Shown one piece after another: positions 1 through 12,600 of a DNA stretch of 64,000 nt. Below the pieces are notes generated by a model that saw only the letters and a program-made list of their open reading frames with translations, made no database searches and was not told the origin of the DNA. The position numbers were made by a program, and so were the translations under genes. This stretch comes from Liolophura sinensis. Its lineage: Eukaryota; Mollusca; Polyplacophora; Chitonida; Chitonidae. The first letter of the stretch is position 1. Each line of letters begins with the position of its first letter. The stretch covers positions 2,856,501 to 2,920,500 of the forward strand of contig NC_088295.1 in NCBI RefSeq assembly GCF_032854445.1, read 5' to 3'.

Positions 1-214
1 TTGTATGAGTTTAACGTGTGTGTATTGGCCTGCGCACTGTGAGCGGCGGATGGATTGTGTCCAGTGATAAGGTTATACCTACGCCATACAGCTGTTCATA
101 CATACATACATGTTTGCCAGCATCTACCTCCTCTATTATTAGGCCTTACAGGATCGGAACGGTAGCAGATCGGTGGCATTCTTGACTTGCACAGCGGCTA
201 TATGCTAGCTGATT

Positions 215-250
215 GCCCCCTCCCCCCCCCCCCCCACACACACACACACC
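215..250. repeat. Poly-C/(CA)n microsatellite
   Basis: A C-rich run passes directly into (CA)n. The rest of 1-1309 shows no exon, RNA gene or repeat that I can support. It is presumably upstream intron sequence of gene 1. Confidence 0.85.
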
Positions 251-1309
251 TCCCAGGAACATGACACCACTCTACCATCGCGAACACAGCGGTAACGTCA
301 GGCTTTACTTAAACCATATTTTATCATCACTGGTTCAGCCGTTATTAACGGTGTCTATTTTGGAAGAGTCCTGAAACCTGCCATGTGTTGGCTAACTGGC
401 CTGAAAACGGCTGAGAAGGATATAGGAAAAGACTGTGGAAAGGGAAAGAACTGATGACTGTACGAAGCTGTTTCGGCCATTTCCCCCTAGAGCAAATTGT
501 TATTGTATTGACTCCAGTAACAAACATGGTACAAAAATACACGCATCTGTTTGGATAAACCAAGAGTCTGCATGTTTAACTGACACTTACGGGACTTTTG
601 AATGGGTTCAAAGGGACAACGTAGATGAGTAGAGTTAGGCTTCTTATGTTAAGCTTCCTGTGGGACGAATTACTTTCCCTTTCCTATCTTTCGCGTTCAC
701 TTGTCTTCCGATGAAAGGATAAGAATACGATCTGTAGGCGTATGTGACAATTTGTCAGACGATTTCACCATGAAATGCCGGCACAACTTGGCGTTATACT
801 CCAAACATTGTTGAAGTGCTCTGGGCAACTGGTTCTGAAATTTCCAGATTTTGCTGTTTATTTTTTATAGAAGAATTAAGACGAAAGGGGCCGGAACATT
901 ACTTTGGAGGAGAGAAACTTTTAACAGTGGTTAATGCTTGATCGAACCTGCCATTTGTATTGAGGCAACAGACAACAGATAAATTGCTCCGTGATGCTGG
1001 GGGTCAGTGGCAATAACGAAAACATCGTTTGTCATTCTCCATACCCTGACAACAATTTATTTTTTTATATGATAAAAGAAAAATGAACGAGTTTTTAACC
1101 AAAGGCCTTTTAAATATAAATTTTGAATGCGATATCAGGATCTGAAAAATTCGTTCCTCTGTACAGGGAAGTAAAATCTAAGCGTCATGTCAGACATTTG
1201 TATATTTCTCGTATAAATCCATGAGGGAGCTTTCCAAATGGACAATTGCACGACTCAATTTTCAATACAACCTGAACAACGATAACATTAAAATGTAGTG
1301 CAAGGCTAG

Positions 1310-4300
1310 TCATCCAGAAAATGTATAACGGTGTATAACTTAATACTGTATCAGGGAAGTAATCCTGGCGTTAGAAGGTGTATAACGTTATATTGTATCA
1401 GAGAATTAATCCTGAAGTTGGAAGATGTATAACGTTATATTGTATCAGTGAATTAAGCCGGAAGTTACAAGATGTATAAGTTATATTGTATCAGAGAAGT
1501 AATCCTGAAGTTAGAAGGTGTATAACGTTATATTGTATCAGAGAATTAAGCCGGAAGTAACAAGATGTATAACGTTATATTGTATCAGAGAATTAATCCT
1601 GACGTTACAAGATGTATAACGTTATATTGTATCAGAGAATTAAACCTGGCATTAGAAGATGTATAAGGTTATATTGTATTAGAGAATTAATCCTGGCGTT
1701 AGAAAATGTAAAACCTTATATTGTATCAGAGAGGTAATCCTGAAGTTAGAAGATGTATAACGTTATATTGTATCAGAGAATTAAACCTGGCATTAGAAGA
1801 TGTATAAGGTTATATTGTATCAGAGAATTAATCCTGGCGTTAGAAGATGTATAACGTTATATTGTATCAAAGAAGTAATCCTGAAGTTAGAAGATGTATA
1901 ACGTTATATTGTATCAGAGAATTAAGCCGGAAGTTACAAGATGTATAACGTTATATTGTATCAGAGAATTAAGCCGGAAGTAACAAGATGTATAACGTTA
2001 TATTGTATCAAAGAAGTAATCCTGAAGTTAGAAGATGTATAACGTTACATTGTACCAGAGAATTAATCCTGAAGTTAGAAGATGTATAAAGTTATATTAT
2101 ATCAGAGATTTAAGCCTGGCGTTAGAAGATGTAAAACGTTATGTTGTATTAGAGAATTAAGCCTGGCATTAGAAGATGTATAAGGTTTTATTGTATCAGA
2201 GAATTAATCCTGGTGTTAGAAAATGTATAACGTTATATTGTATCAGAGAAGTAATCCTGAAGTTAGAAAATGTATAACGTTATATTGTATCAGAGAATTA
2301 AGCTTGGCGTTAGAAGATGTATAACGTTATATTGTATCAGAGAAGTAATCCTGAAGTTAGAAAATGTATAACGTTATATTGTATCAGAGAATTAAGCCGG
2401 AAGTAACAAGATGTATAACGTTATATTGTATCAGAAAATTAAGCCTGGCATTAGAAGATGTATAAGGTTATTTTGTATCACAGAATTAACCCTGGCGTTA
2501 GAAAATGTACAACGTTATATTGTATCAGAGAAGAAATCCTGAAGTTAGAAGATGCATAACTTAATACTGTATCAGAGAATTAATCCTGGCGTTAGAAAAT
2601 GTATAACGTTATATTGTATCAGAGAATTATTTATTTATTTATTTATTTGATTGGTGTTTTACGCCGTACTCAAGAATATTTCACTTATATGGCGGCGGCC
2701 AGCAGTATGGTGGGTGGAAACCGGACAGAGACCGGGGGAAACCCACGACCATCCGCAGGTTGCTGGCAGACCTTCCCACGTACGGCCAGAGAGGAAGATC
2801 AGAGAATTAAGCCTGGCGTTAGAAAATGTATAAGGTTGTATTGTATCAGAGAATTAAGCCTGAAGTTAGGCGATATAGAACGTTATATTGTATTAGAGAA
2901 TTAATCATGAAGTTAGAAGGTGTATGACGCTATATTGTATCAGAGAATTAAGCCTGAAGTTAGAAGATGTATAACGTTACGTTGTATCAGAGAACTAAGC
3001 CTGAAGTTAGGCCATATATAACGTTATATTAGATTAGAGAATTAATCATGAAGTTAGAAGGTGTATGACGTTATATTGTATCAGAGAATTAATCCTGAAG
3101 TTAGAAGATGTATAATGTTATATTGTATCAGAGAATTAAGCCGGAAGTTAGAAGATGTATAAGGTTATATTGTATCAGAGAATTAAGCCTGGTGTTAGAA
3201 GATGTATAACGTTATGTTGTATCAGAGATTTAAGCCTGGTGTTAGAAGATGTATAACGTTATGTTGTATCAGAGAATTAAGCCTGACGTTAGAAGATGTA
3301 CAACGTTATATTGTATCAGAGAATTAAGCCTGGCGTTAGAAGATATATAACGTTATATTGTATCAGAGAACTAAACCTGAAGTTAGGCCATATATAACGT
3401 TATATTGTATCAGAGAATTAAGCCTGGCGTTAGAAGATGTATAACGTTATATTGTATCAGAGAATTCAGCCTGAAGTCAGACGATATATAACGTTGTATT
3501 GTATCAGAGAATTAATCATAAAGAAATCAGACGTATCACTTTATATAGTATCAGAGAAGTAATCCTGAAGTTAGAAGATGTATAACGTTACATTGTATCA
3601 GAGAATTAATCCTGAAGTTAGAAGATGTATAACGTTATATTGTATTAGAGAATTAAGCCGGAAGTTAGAAGATATATAACGTTATATTGTATCAGAGACT
3701 TAAGCCTGACGTTAGAAGATGTATAACGTTATTTTGTATCAGAGAATTAAGCCTGGTGTTAGAAGATGTATAATGTTATATTGTATCAGAGAATTAAGCC
3801 TGGTGTTAGAAGATGTATAACGTTATATTGTATCAGAGAATTAAGCCTGGTGTTAGAAGATGTATAATGTTATATTGTATCAGAGAATTAAGCCTGGTGT
3901 TAGAAGATGTATAACGTTATGTTGTATCAGAGAATTAAACCTGGCATTAGAAGATGTATGAGGTTATATTGTATCAGAGAATTAAGCCTGGTGTTAGAAG
4001 ATGTATAACGTTATATTGTATCAGAGAATTAATCCTGAAGTTAGAAGATGTATAACGTTATATTGTATCAGAGAATTAAGCCGGAAGTTAGAAGATATAT
4101 AACGTTATATTGTATCAGAGACTTAAGCCTGACGTTAGAAGATGTATAACGTTATTTTGTATCAGAGAATTAAGCCTGGTGTTAGAAGATGTATAATGTT
4201 ATATTGTATCAGAGAATTAAGCCTGGTGTTAGAAGATGTATAATGTTATAATGTATCAGAGAATTTAGCTTGTCGTTAGAAGATGTATAACGTTATACTA

Positions 4301-4370
4301 CATCAGAGAATTAAGCCTGAAGATATTAGGTGTAAAACGTTGTAACATTATTGTGATTTAAGCTTAAAGA
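1310..4370. repeat. 47-bp minisatellite, about 60 copies, with 12-bp palindrome
   Basis: The unit runs ttagaagatg, tataacgttata, ttgtatcagagaatta, then agcctggcg or a variant. The period was measured at 3798 to 3845. Most units contain the perfect palindrome tataacgttata. The last units near 4300 decay. A SINE splits the array at 2630-2797. Confidence 0.92.
2630..2797 (-). mobile_element. SINE-like element with 12-bp target-site duplication
   Basis: A 168-bp unit has its (AAAT)n tail at the left, so it is minus-strand. It is flanked by direct copies of atcagagaatta at 2618-2629 and 2798-2809. The core (gaatatttcacttata, acccacgaccatccgc) matches the copies at 25828 and 49640. It sits inside one unit of the 47-bp minisatellite. 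Confidence 0.82.
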
Positions 4371-5403
4371 AAGAAGATGAATAAGATTACAGGGTGTATA
4401 ACAAATGCCCCCTTGGACATGAATCTAATTACTTAGCAGAATTTCTAACAAATCTCGCCATACTTGTGAAATCGACTAGTTATTTTTTGGTGAACAATCT
4501 AGTCGCAGTGGAATATCCATCCGAGTTACCGTAATGGCCTGGAAGTGCCAGAGTAACAACTGAGCGTAAAGTCAATGTCACCATCAAAGAAAACATCAGA
4601 GCCTAAAGTCTAAATAGGTAAATAGAATGAGAACTATGATAATTTAAGATTCAAGAGCCCACTGACATCTTACCCGTAATGGTTTTTCAAAGACAGACAA
4701 CAGTTCCTGTAGAGATAATTAAGTGAGATAAATGTTGTCAATCTGTGAGGGTAATCATCAGAGAGATCAGAAAGCTGTAGTAGCCTACAAGATGAGGGGC
4801 TCTACGGAACAACCCTACGGAAGAGGGGTTTGGGACATGTTCTCTGTGGTTTTAAATTACAGCTCGTTTTCACTGGCAGGTATCGAAAACCGTGGTAAAT
4901 ATAGAAAACTTCCAAGGTGAAAACCTATATTTTCCGTCTGAAAATAAACCAACAGTTGGCGTTTAACTTAACGGTATAGTGTATTAGAAAGAGAAATCGT
5001 GAGGTGGACCGCCTTGCAGATACCGCTGGGCTCGGTGTAGTTGTATAGCTAGAAGACAACTCTCCGCGTGGTTGTGAGAAACTGTATGAAGGGGAAGTCG
5101 TGGACATAGACAGGTGTGTATGTATACGTGGAAAGGGGTGCAATGTTTAGAGGCGTCCTGATTTCGTGCCATTGCGGCACACGTAGAGGTCAACTAAACC
5201 TTGGCACAGAGACAAACCTGAACCGTCTCTCTGACAGCGATACCATGCATCTTTGTTGGGCTAAATGCTGCATCGGACATTCCTCCAAAGCACTCTGTAC
5301 ATGAAAACCCAACTTCCCAAAGCAAGTTTTCTTTGACACAAAGTCGCGTTGTGAGAGATGATTTAGTTCTTTGGTCTTTCATTTCTGTGATGTATTCAAA
5401 TAA
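4371..5403. other. Non-coding stretch, nothing identified
   Basis: Unique-looking sequence with only short shadow ORFs on both strands and no recognisable domain, RNA or splice-flanked exon. Confidence 0.5.
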
Positions 5404-5502
5404 GGATTCCAAACATCGCCTTATTAACTCACTCTAGGATTCCAAACGTCGCCTTATTAACTCACTCTAGGATTCCAAACATCGCCTTATTAACTCACTC
5501 TA
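5404..5502. repeat. 33-bp tandem repeat, 3 copies
   Basis: Three near-identical copies of a unit starting ggattccaaacatcgcc and ending aactcactcta. The middle copy has one A-to-G change. Confidence 0.93.
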
Positions 5503-5940
5503 AGTGGATACATTGTGGAAGCCCTGGTAAGCAAGGGCGTCAAGCAAGATTAGATCAACAATGAAGTCCGCAGGATAAGAATCAGCTGATGATAGGAATT
5601 AGGTCTGTTGAACTGGAATTTCAGAAACATCTTTGCTAAGAGTGTGTCCATCATTGTGTTTATATTTATTTATTCGTTTGGGTTTTCTCTTGTTGGCCGA
5701 ACGAAAATGCTTGTATTCTGTGGAAACAGTCTCGTGATGGAGGTCAGCGTATATTTGTGTACTCCGTCAGTCTGTATTAGCGCGCTATTGTTGGGCGGTT
5801 CCGCATGAATTAGAGGGGATGGGTCCTCTAATTCATAACATATAGATTGCACTGTTATATCTCTCCAATCTTCGTACAAATGCTTATCACACCAGACACA
5901 CGTTTCTTGAACTGTACATCTATTTATTCCCTCCTTGGAA

Positions 5941-6067
5941 GTCATCTTTTTACGTCATCAAACTGACATTAACTCGTATTTTTACGTCATCAAACTGACA
6001 TTAAGTCATCTTTTTGTGTCATGAAACTGGCATTCAGTCATATTTTTACGTCATCAATCTGACATGA
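5941..6067. repeat. 32-bp tandem repeat, about 4 copies
   Basis: The unit contains tttttacgtcatcaaactga. The third copy is the most diverged (tgtgtcatgaaactggc). The copies hold a CRE-like tacgtca, probably incidental. Confidence 0.85.
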
Positions 6068-6212
6068 TTCTCCTGAAAAATTTCATATACTATATACTTC
6101 ATTTCCACATACATTTCATTCATTGATACATACCGATACTTGATATTCATATATAGAAACCCCTGCCAGGTCCAGTGGTTATAATTTCCGTCTTATGTCG
6201 ACTACGACCCGG

Positions 6213-6395
6213 CGGTGGTTGTATGTTCCTTCTGATGTCGTGTACAGTTAGTGATCGTATATTCCCTCTCTGGGTGTGTACAACCAGTGGTTGTATGTTC
6301 CCTCTAATGGCGTGTACAACCAGTGATTGCATGTTCCTTCTAATGACGTGTACAACCAGTGGTTGTTTGTTCCCTCTGAAATGGTGTATAACCTG
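6213..6395. repeat. 36-bp tandem repeat, about 5 copies
   Basis: The unit starts gtggttgtatgttccctc and ends cgtgtacaacca. It ends about 150 bases before the PDZ exon of gene 1. Confidence 0.85.
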
Positions 6396-6544
6396 TTATG
6401 ATAAACATGAAGTCATAATCTGTTAATGTAACACTTTTGGCCATGTCATTGTACCTGACTGTGTGATACAGCAAGGTAGGCAGTGTGTATGATCTCATAT
6501 TACCTGTATGTACATCAGCTTATCGGTCGTCATGTTTTCATTAG

Positions 6545-6693
6545 GTGTTCACAGGTAGCCCGGCAGAAGGGGAGCTACAGAGAGGAGATATCATCGTCTC
6601 CATCAGTGAGCGACAGGCCGATACTCTCACTCACAAACAGGCGCAGGATCTGATCAAGTTCGGCGGGGGCAGTATTTTCCTAACGATTAAAAG
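6545..6693 (+). CDS. Gene 1 exon: C-terminal half of PDZ domain
   Basis: The acceptor follows a T-rich tract (ttttcattag) and the donor is gtgatt. The 149-nt exon gives 49 codons plus two bases and joins the next exon to make an Arg codon. It reads VFTGSPAEGELQRGDIIVSI and continues to IFLTIKR, the carboxylate-loop-distal half of a PDZ fold including its last helix and strand. The exon is too short to appear as an isolated long ORF and was found by reading the splice sites. Confidence 0.88.
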
Positions 6694-9600
6694 GTGATTC
6701 CCTATAAATCTAACCGCCGTTGTATAAGTCCAAAAATCAAACAATCAACCAGTCAGTCATGAAAAGTGACTTGTTGACAACTTTAGGTTTTAAAAGCAGA
6801 CAGAGTTATTATTCCTGGACCGACAAAAACGGCCAACGCCAACGGCAAATGCTATTCATATCATATCTGGTCTAGTATAGAAAGATACACCAGTGTGGAA
6901 GGTACATAGTCGGTTCAACGCACCAGTGTGGAAGGTACATGGCCGGTTCAAGGCACCAGTGTGGAAGGTACATGGCCGGTTCAGGCAATGTGGAAGGTAC
7001 ATGGCCAGTTCAACACACCAGTGTGGAAGGTACATGGCCGGCTCAGGCAGTATGGAAAGTACATGTTCGGTACAGAGCTTGTGGCTGTCGATCTCTTGCC
7101 CAACAAAAGAAGCCGACAGTGACTGTTTTATTCCTCCATAAGGTGAAGCAATTTTTCCTCATGATCATCAATACAGTAACTTGCTTTTTGATTGTCAGTA
7201 AAAATTAAAGAGATATAAATACTGCATGGGTGTCTGAATTTGTTTGACATTTATTGCCAATGTGTAACAGAACCAGAGATCTCATTTGGCTTCAGACACT
7301 TACTGTTTATGCGTCACAGAATCACAATATTTTAGTTGGCATCAAACACAACATGGATATGTGTCTTATAACCAGGACATCTATTCGGCTTCAAGCACTT
7401 AATGATTTTGCGTCACAGAATCACAATATTTTAGCTGGCATCAAACACAACATGGATATGTGTCTCATAACCAGGACATCTAATCGGCTTCAAGCACTTA
7501 ATGGTTATGTGTCACAGAATCACAATATTTTAGCTGGCATCAAACACAACATGGATATGTGTCTCATAACTAGGATATCTGTTCGGCTTCAAGCACTCAT
7601 TGGTTATGTGTCACAGAATCACAATATTTTAGCTGGCATCAAACACAACACGGATATGTGTCTCATAACCAGGACATCTATTCGGCTTCAAGCACTTAAT
7701 GATTTTGCGTCACAGAATCACAATATTTTAGTTGGCATCAAACACAACACGGATGTGTGTCTCATAACCAGGATATCTATTCGGCTTCAAGCACTTAATG
7801 ATTTTGCGTCACAGAATCACAATATTTTAGCTGGCATCAAACACAACATGGATATGTGTCTCATAACCAGGACATCTATTCGGCTTCAAGCACTTAATGA
7901 TTTTGCGTCACAGAATCACAATATTTTAGCTGGCATCAAACACAACAGGGATATGTGTCTCATAGCCAGGATATCTATTCGGCTTCAAGCACTTAATGAT
8001 TTTGCGTCACAGAATCACAATATTTTAGCTGGCATCAAACACAACATGGATATGTGTCTCATAGCCAGGACATCTGTTCGGCTTCAAGCACTTAATGATT
8101 TTGCGTCACAGAATCACAATATTTTAGCTGGCATCAAACACAACACGGATATGTGTCTCATAGCCAGGACATCCATTCGGCTTCAAGCACCTAATGGTTA
8201 TGTGTCACAGAATCACAATATTTGTGATATCCTTCCACTAAATACGAATGATACTTAATAGCCCAAGACTTACGATATATGAGCTTGCCCTCAATGGCCC
8301 ATGTATGTCTCTCATTTCAGGCCCCCACCTGGACGGGTCAACGTCGCCCAACCAGCTCCTAAGCCCGTACAGTCTGCTGTAAGTCATTCTCCGGCATGGA
8401 TGTGGAAGCAAATTATTTCCAGCTTAACCTGTTTTTCAACTAGTCATTGCGCAAAACAACAATTTTCACATTTGTTAAATTGACATGTCAGGCACAATGT
8501 GTTTTTTGAAACGGCGATGCATCCTTTTTCTAATGCCGACATATTTATTATGTTGCTAAGCTGGGGAGAACAAAGATTGTTGATTATAAGATGCTCTATA
8601 CGTACAAAATAGGCGTAGAAACAGGCATTGGTAAAAAAATCCTCGGCTGTAATGGACCTTCTACGCCACTGGCAAAATTTGCAAATCAGTGTTTAATATA
8701 AACCACGAAAGAAGTGAGAAAAGTATAAAGTAAGAAATTAGCGCTGATTCATGCAAAGAGAAACAGTCAGTAGTTACGTTATTTCATCGCATGTCACAAC
8801 AGATACACTAGAAAAGTTCATGTGACGACTTTATGAAAGTTTCTCATTGCTGTGTTTGCAGGGATTTCGTCCCCAACCGTCTAAACCGATGCCTCAACCC
8901 AAGGTGGGTAAGATACGGAATTTAGGCGGCCATGGCCCAGAATTCGGCGCCGACTTCAGCAGGCCAACACCTCACTATGCTCCGGTGTCTCCGAGTAACC
9001 GGCCCCAGGCCAGCCGGACCATGCTGTACCAGGTGCAGCAGAGTCTGGAGTCCAAGACCGGTCAGTATGATCCAGATAGTGTCATTACCACCCCTCAGTA
9101 CACCCCCATGAGGCCGCACAGTCAGCAGTTCCAAAGCCTTCTCTCTGAGGATTCATTTCAACCCCAGTTTAGCGAGCCCACCCCTGTGTACCAGAGCTTT
9201 GCCAGTAGTGTTCAGTCCTCCTACAGACCCGGGCCCCCGGAACCGGAGGATGAGGATTATGAAATTATCCCTGTCTCCGAGAGAAAGAAAGCCTTCATGA
9301 GAGCCGAGCCCAGGAAATGGGGTAACCAGCCGCAAAGTAATATCACCTTTCTTGACCTGTTTGTACTCGCTCGTTACAAAACAATTCAGATTACCGTGAT
9401 TTGATTTTTAATTTTTTTAAAAAGTTGTTAGTATTTAACATGATGACGGAAATAAATATACTTAAGTTTTTGTTAACATCATTATCTATCAACATCGGCA
9501 GTTGGCTATTCCTAATCCATAAAACAGCTGAGAACTTTATTACACAATCTAAGAATTTGTACATAGGATCACCACGGTCTTTTTCATGATAACCCATATA

Positions 9601-12600
9601 ACCTAACACGTAACAAGTCGTGGAAATTGTCGTCACAGAAAGAGAAATGCCTTATAGAACAACAAGAAAATAACAACCAGTCTAAATGTGGATTCACAAC
9701 ATTTCCTAATGAACAGGGCATGTAAAACAATGGACAGAATTTAGACAGCGTTGTGAATATATTGAAAGGAAAAACAAAAGCTGTATGGTCAAAATGCACA
9801 AGGCTAATGCTATACTTCGAAAGGTTCGTCGAAATTCAAAATTATATCAAAGAGGGTTTGAAAAATGTTGAACTAACAACACTAATGAAACTCGATCTTC
9901 ATTGGTGTTGAAAATCTTGGTTGATGCTCCCAACCAGCTGAATGTTGTAACCCTCATGTGAAAATGGCTGGAGGTTTACCTAGTCCAAATGGCAAGTCCT
10001 TCGCTACAACATTCAGCAGAGAATGGGCAACAAATAATATAAAATAATACCAGTTCAACGACAGAGATAGCGGTTGAAGAAACGGTGCGTTAGAGCCGCC
10101 ACAATTCGACAACAATGTTGTCGGCGAGCCGGTCTTCATCATTTCAATATATCGCTTGACCAGAATATTAATTAAACCAGGTAATAGGAACTGTAGAAGA
10201 TCTTTGTCGGTGAACGTTCTGATCTGAATGACTATAAACTGGAAATATAGAACTTATGATCACTAAAGTGGCTAGATTTCAGCTCTTGGACGAGAGACCA
10301 ATGCGGTTGATCTAAGTTGGAGTTAACAAAGGGAGAGAAACAGGACAAGTGGTGATATTCTGTGATCTGTGTCTCTGTGGAATGGTAGTAGTAGCAACGT
10401 ATTATCTATAGAAGAATGCCTAGTTTAGCAGCGTGTCACTCGCCATAGAAACTGGCTGTGGAATCAGTCCTCTTGTGAAATTGCATCTCCTGTCTCACAA
10501 AACAAGCTTCTTATATAAGAGTCACATTAACCCCACGAGGGTCCTAAAAACCAACAATAGGCCGGGGCATCTCTTTCAAGGGAGATAACTTTCCATTGAC
10601 GCGTAATTTACCAGACCACGCTCTTCAAGTGTCTCACTTACTGCTAACAATTGTAATATTGCTCTTTAATTTACGTCTGGCTAATTATAAATATAAACGA
10701 TTACTAAATATTATTAATATCGTCTAATATAGATGGCAACATATCGCTATGCCAAATTACTAAACATGTAACGTGTACTAAAACCTAGGTGATATAATTA
10801 TCGGATCTGAACCTGGCGCGCAAGCGGTAACCCATACATGGGTGTGCAGCGACTTCGCACGTTGTCTTCTGATACAGTTTCATGGATAACAAATTGCACG
10901 CCAACATACCCCTACCTGGCCATTACTGCCTTGCTCTTTAGTGTACCACCTTTTCAGCTGTAGGACTTTCTTTTTGCCTGTTCTGCAAACTTAACCTTGT
11001 AGATAGCTCTTGCTGTGAAAACCCCAAAACGCAGTTAATCTTTATCTAACTGGTTTCGATATAATCCACCTATCATAATCGAATATCATAACTTTAAATC
11101 ATTCTTTTTAAAAACCGCAAATTAATGAGGTACTGCAAGACATTCTTTCATGCCATATATCCACTCCATACAATATTCACAGTTTGAAGTCAGTAACATT
11201 GTCCATTTCCCGCTTTAAGTGTATGTGCCTCGGTGTATTGACGAAAACCTGTCACAATTCTTCTATGTTCACAGCCCCACTCCACATTGCCCGAGCACCC
11301 AAACCAGCGCCCAAACCTCGATCACCAATACCACCATCAGCAGGACCAGAATTTGGAACTGACTTTTCAAAGCCAACACAACAATGGACGCCGCCCTCCC
11401 ACAACTTCCGGCCAGCCCCGGTGTCGCCTCAACCCTTCGTGTCACAGACCACGTTTATGCCTGCCTCCGGGGAGGTGGATCAACCCACCGTGCCGGCCTG
11501 GCGGGGCAGTCTCCGACAAACTGGTGCCAAGCAGTGGGATGAGGAGTACTCCCCGGCCGACTATACCTCCCCAGCTCCGCCTCCCACCCAGCCGAAGCCT
11601 GTCCAATCCAGGTCGGTGTCCAAGCCGCAGCAGGCCGCCCCTGTCCGGACCGCGCAGCCCTTCAATCCCGCTCCTCGTACAATCCCCATAGTAAACCAGC
11701 AGGGGGATGCGGAAGGACCCCGGGTGGTACATTTACAGTACAATTCACCTATGGGATTGTATTCTAATGAAAATGTCCAGGAAACACTCGACGGGCAAAC
11801 AAGAAACGTGTTGTAAGTTTGTTCGAGCGAACCTAGATAGCATCGTTGCAGTGAGGAGAGCGTAGAGTAGAGAATCACCCAGCGTTCTGTTCCGCCCCAC
11901 CGGGCGTTGACGACTCTCCCTTCGTGGTCAGCATGAGGCCGTCATCATAACACTGCCAACGCCATTCTCACACTGCTGTGGAAAACATAGCCGCATTGCG
12001 CTCCATCTGTTTGTCCCGTCAGACTCATAGACACATTTGCAGTTTCTCACTCCACATCAACATATGGTGTGATACACAGTCACTAACAAGACCATCTTTA
12101 GCAAATGCTGCTATTTCGATGGTATCTTCGGTTTTGTAAATATTACCCAGTATTTCCTGTCAGACATCCCTAGTTTCCATTGTTTTTAGTTTTGTGACCT
12201 ATTATATGTACTGCATGATTTATTCGTCATTACTAGGTAGTGACTTAGATATTTCCTTAACGCCTTTCGTTATATAATTGCAGACATTCACAGAATGCAT
12301 TTGTATGACGCTAAATCTTCTAACATAGGTGTTTCTGTCGTCAGACGTATGTCATTGTGTCCTGTGTGAAATGTATTTTGAAGACAAAATCTTTGTGAGT
12401 GTCGCAACCTCCTTATCCCAATCAGTGAACTTTACATTACATTTTGACAGCCGCACACTCATCACTCTACTGCTATTCTGTTGACAGGGTTCAGCACAGC
12501 CAGTCGGGAGGCCAGAACAAGGACGGTCCACGGGACTGGTCTCAGTCCACGCTCTACCGGATGATCCAGCAAGAGGAGCATAAGACGGGAGGAGCCGGTA

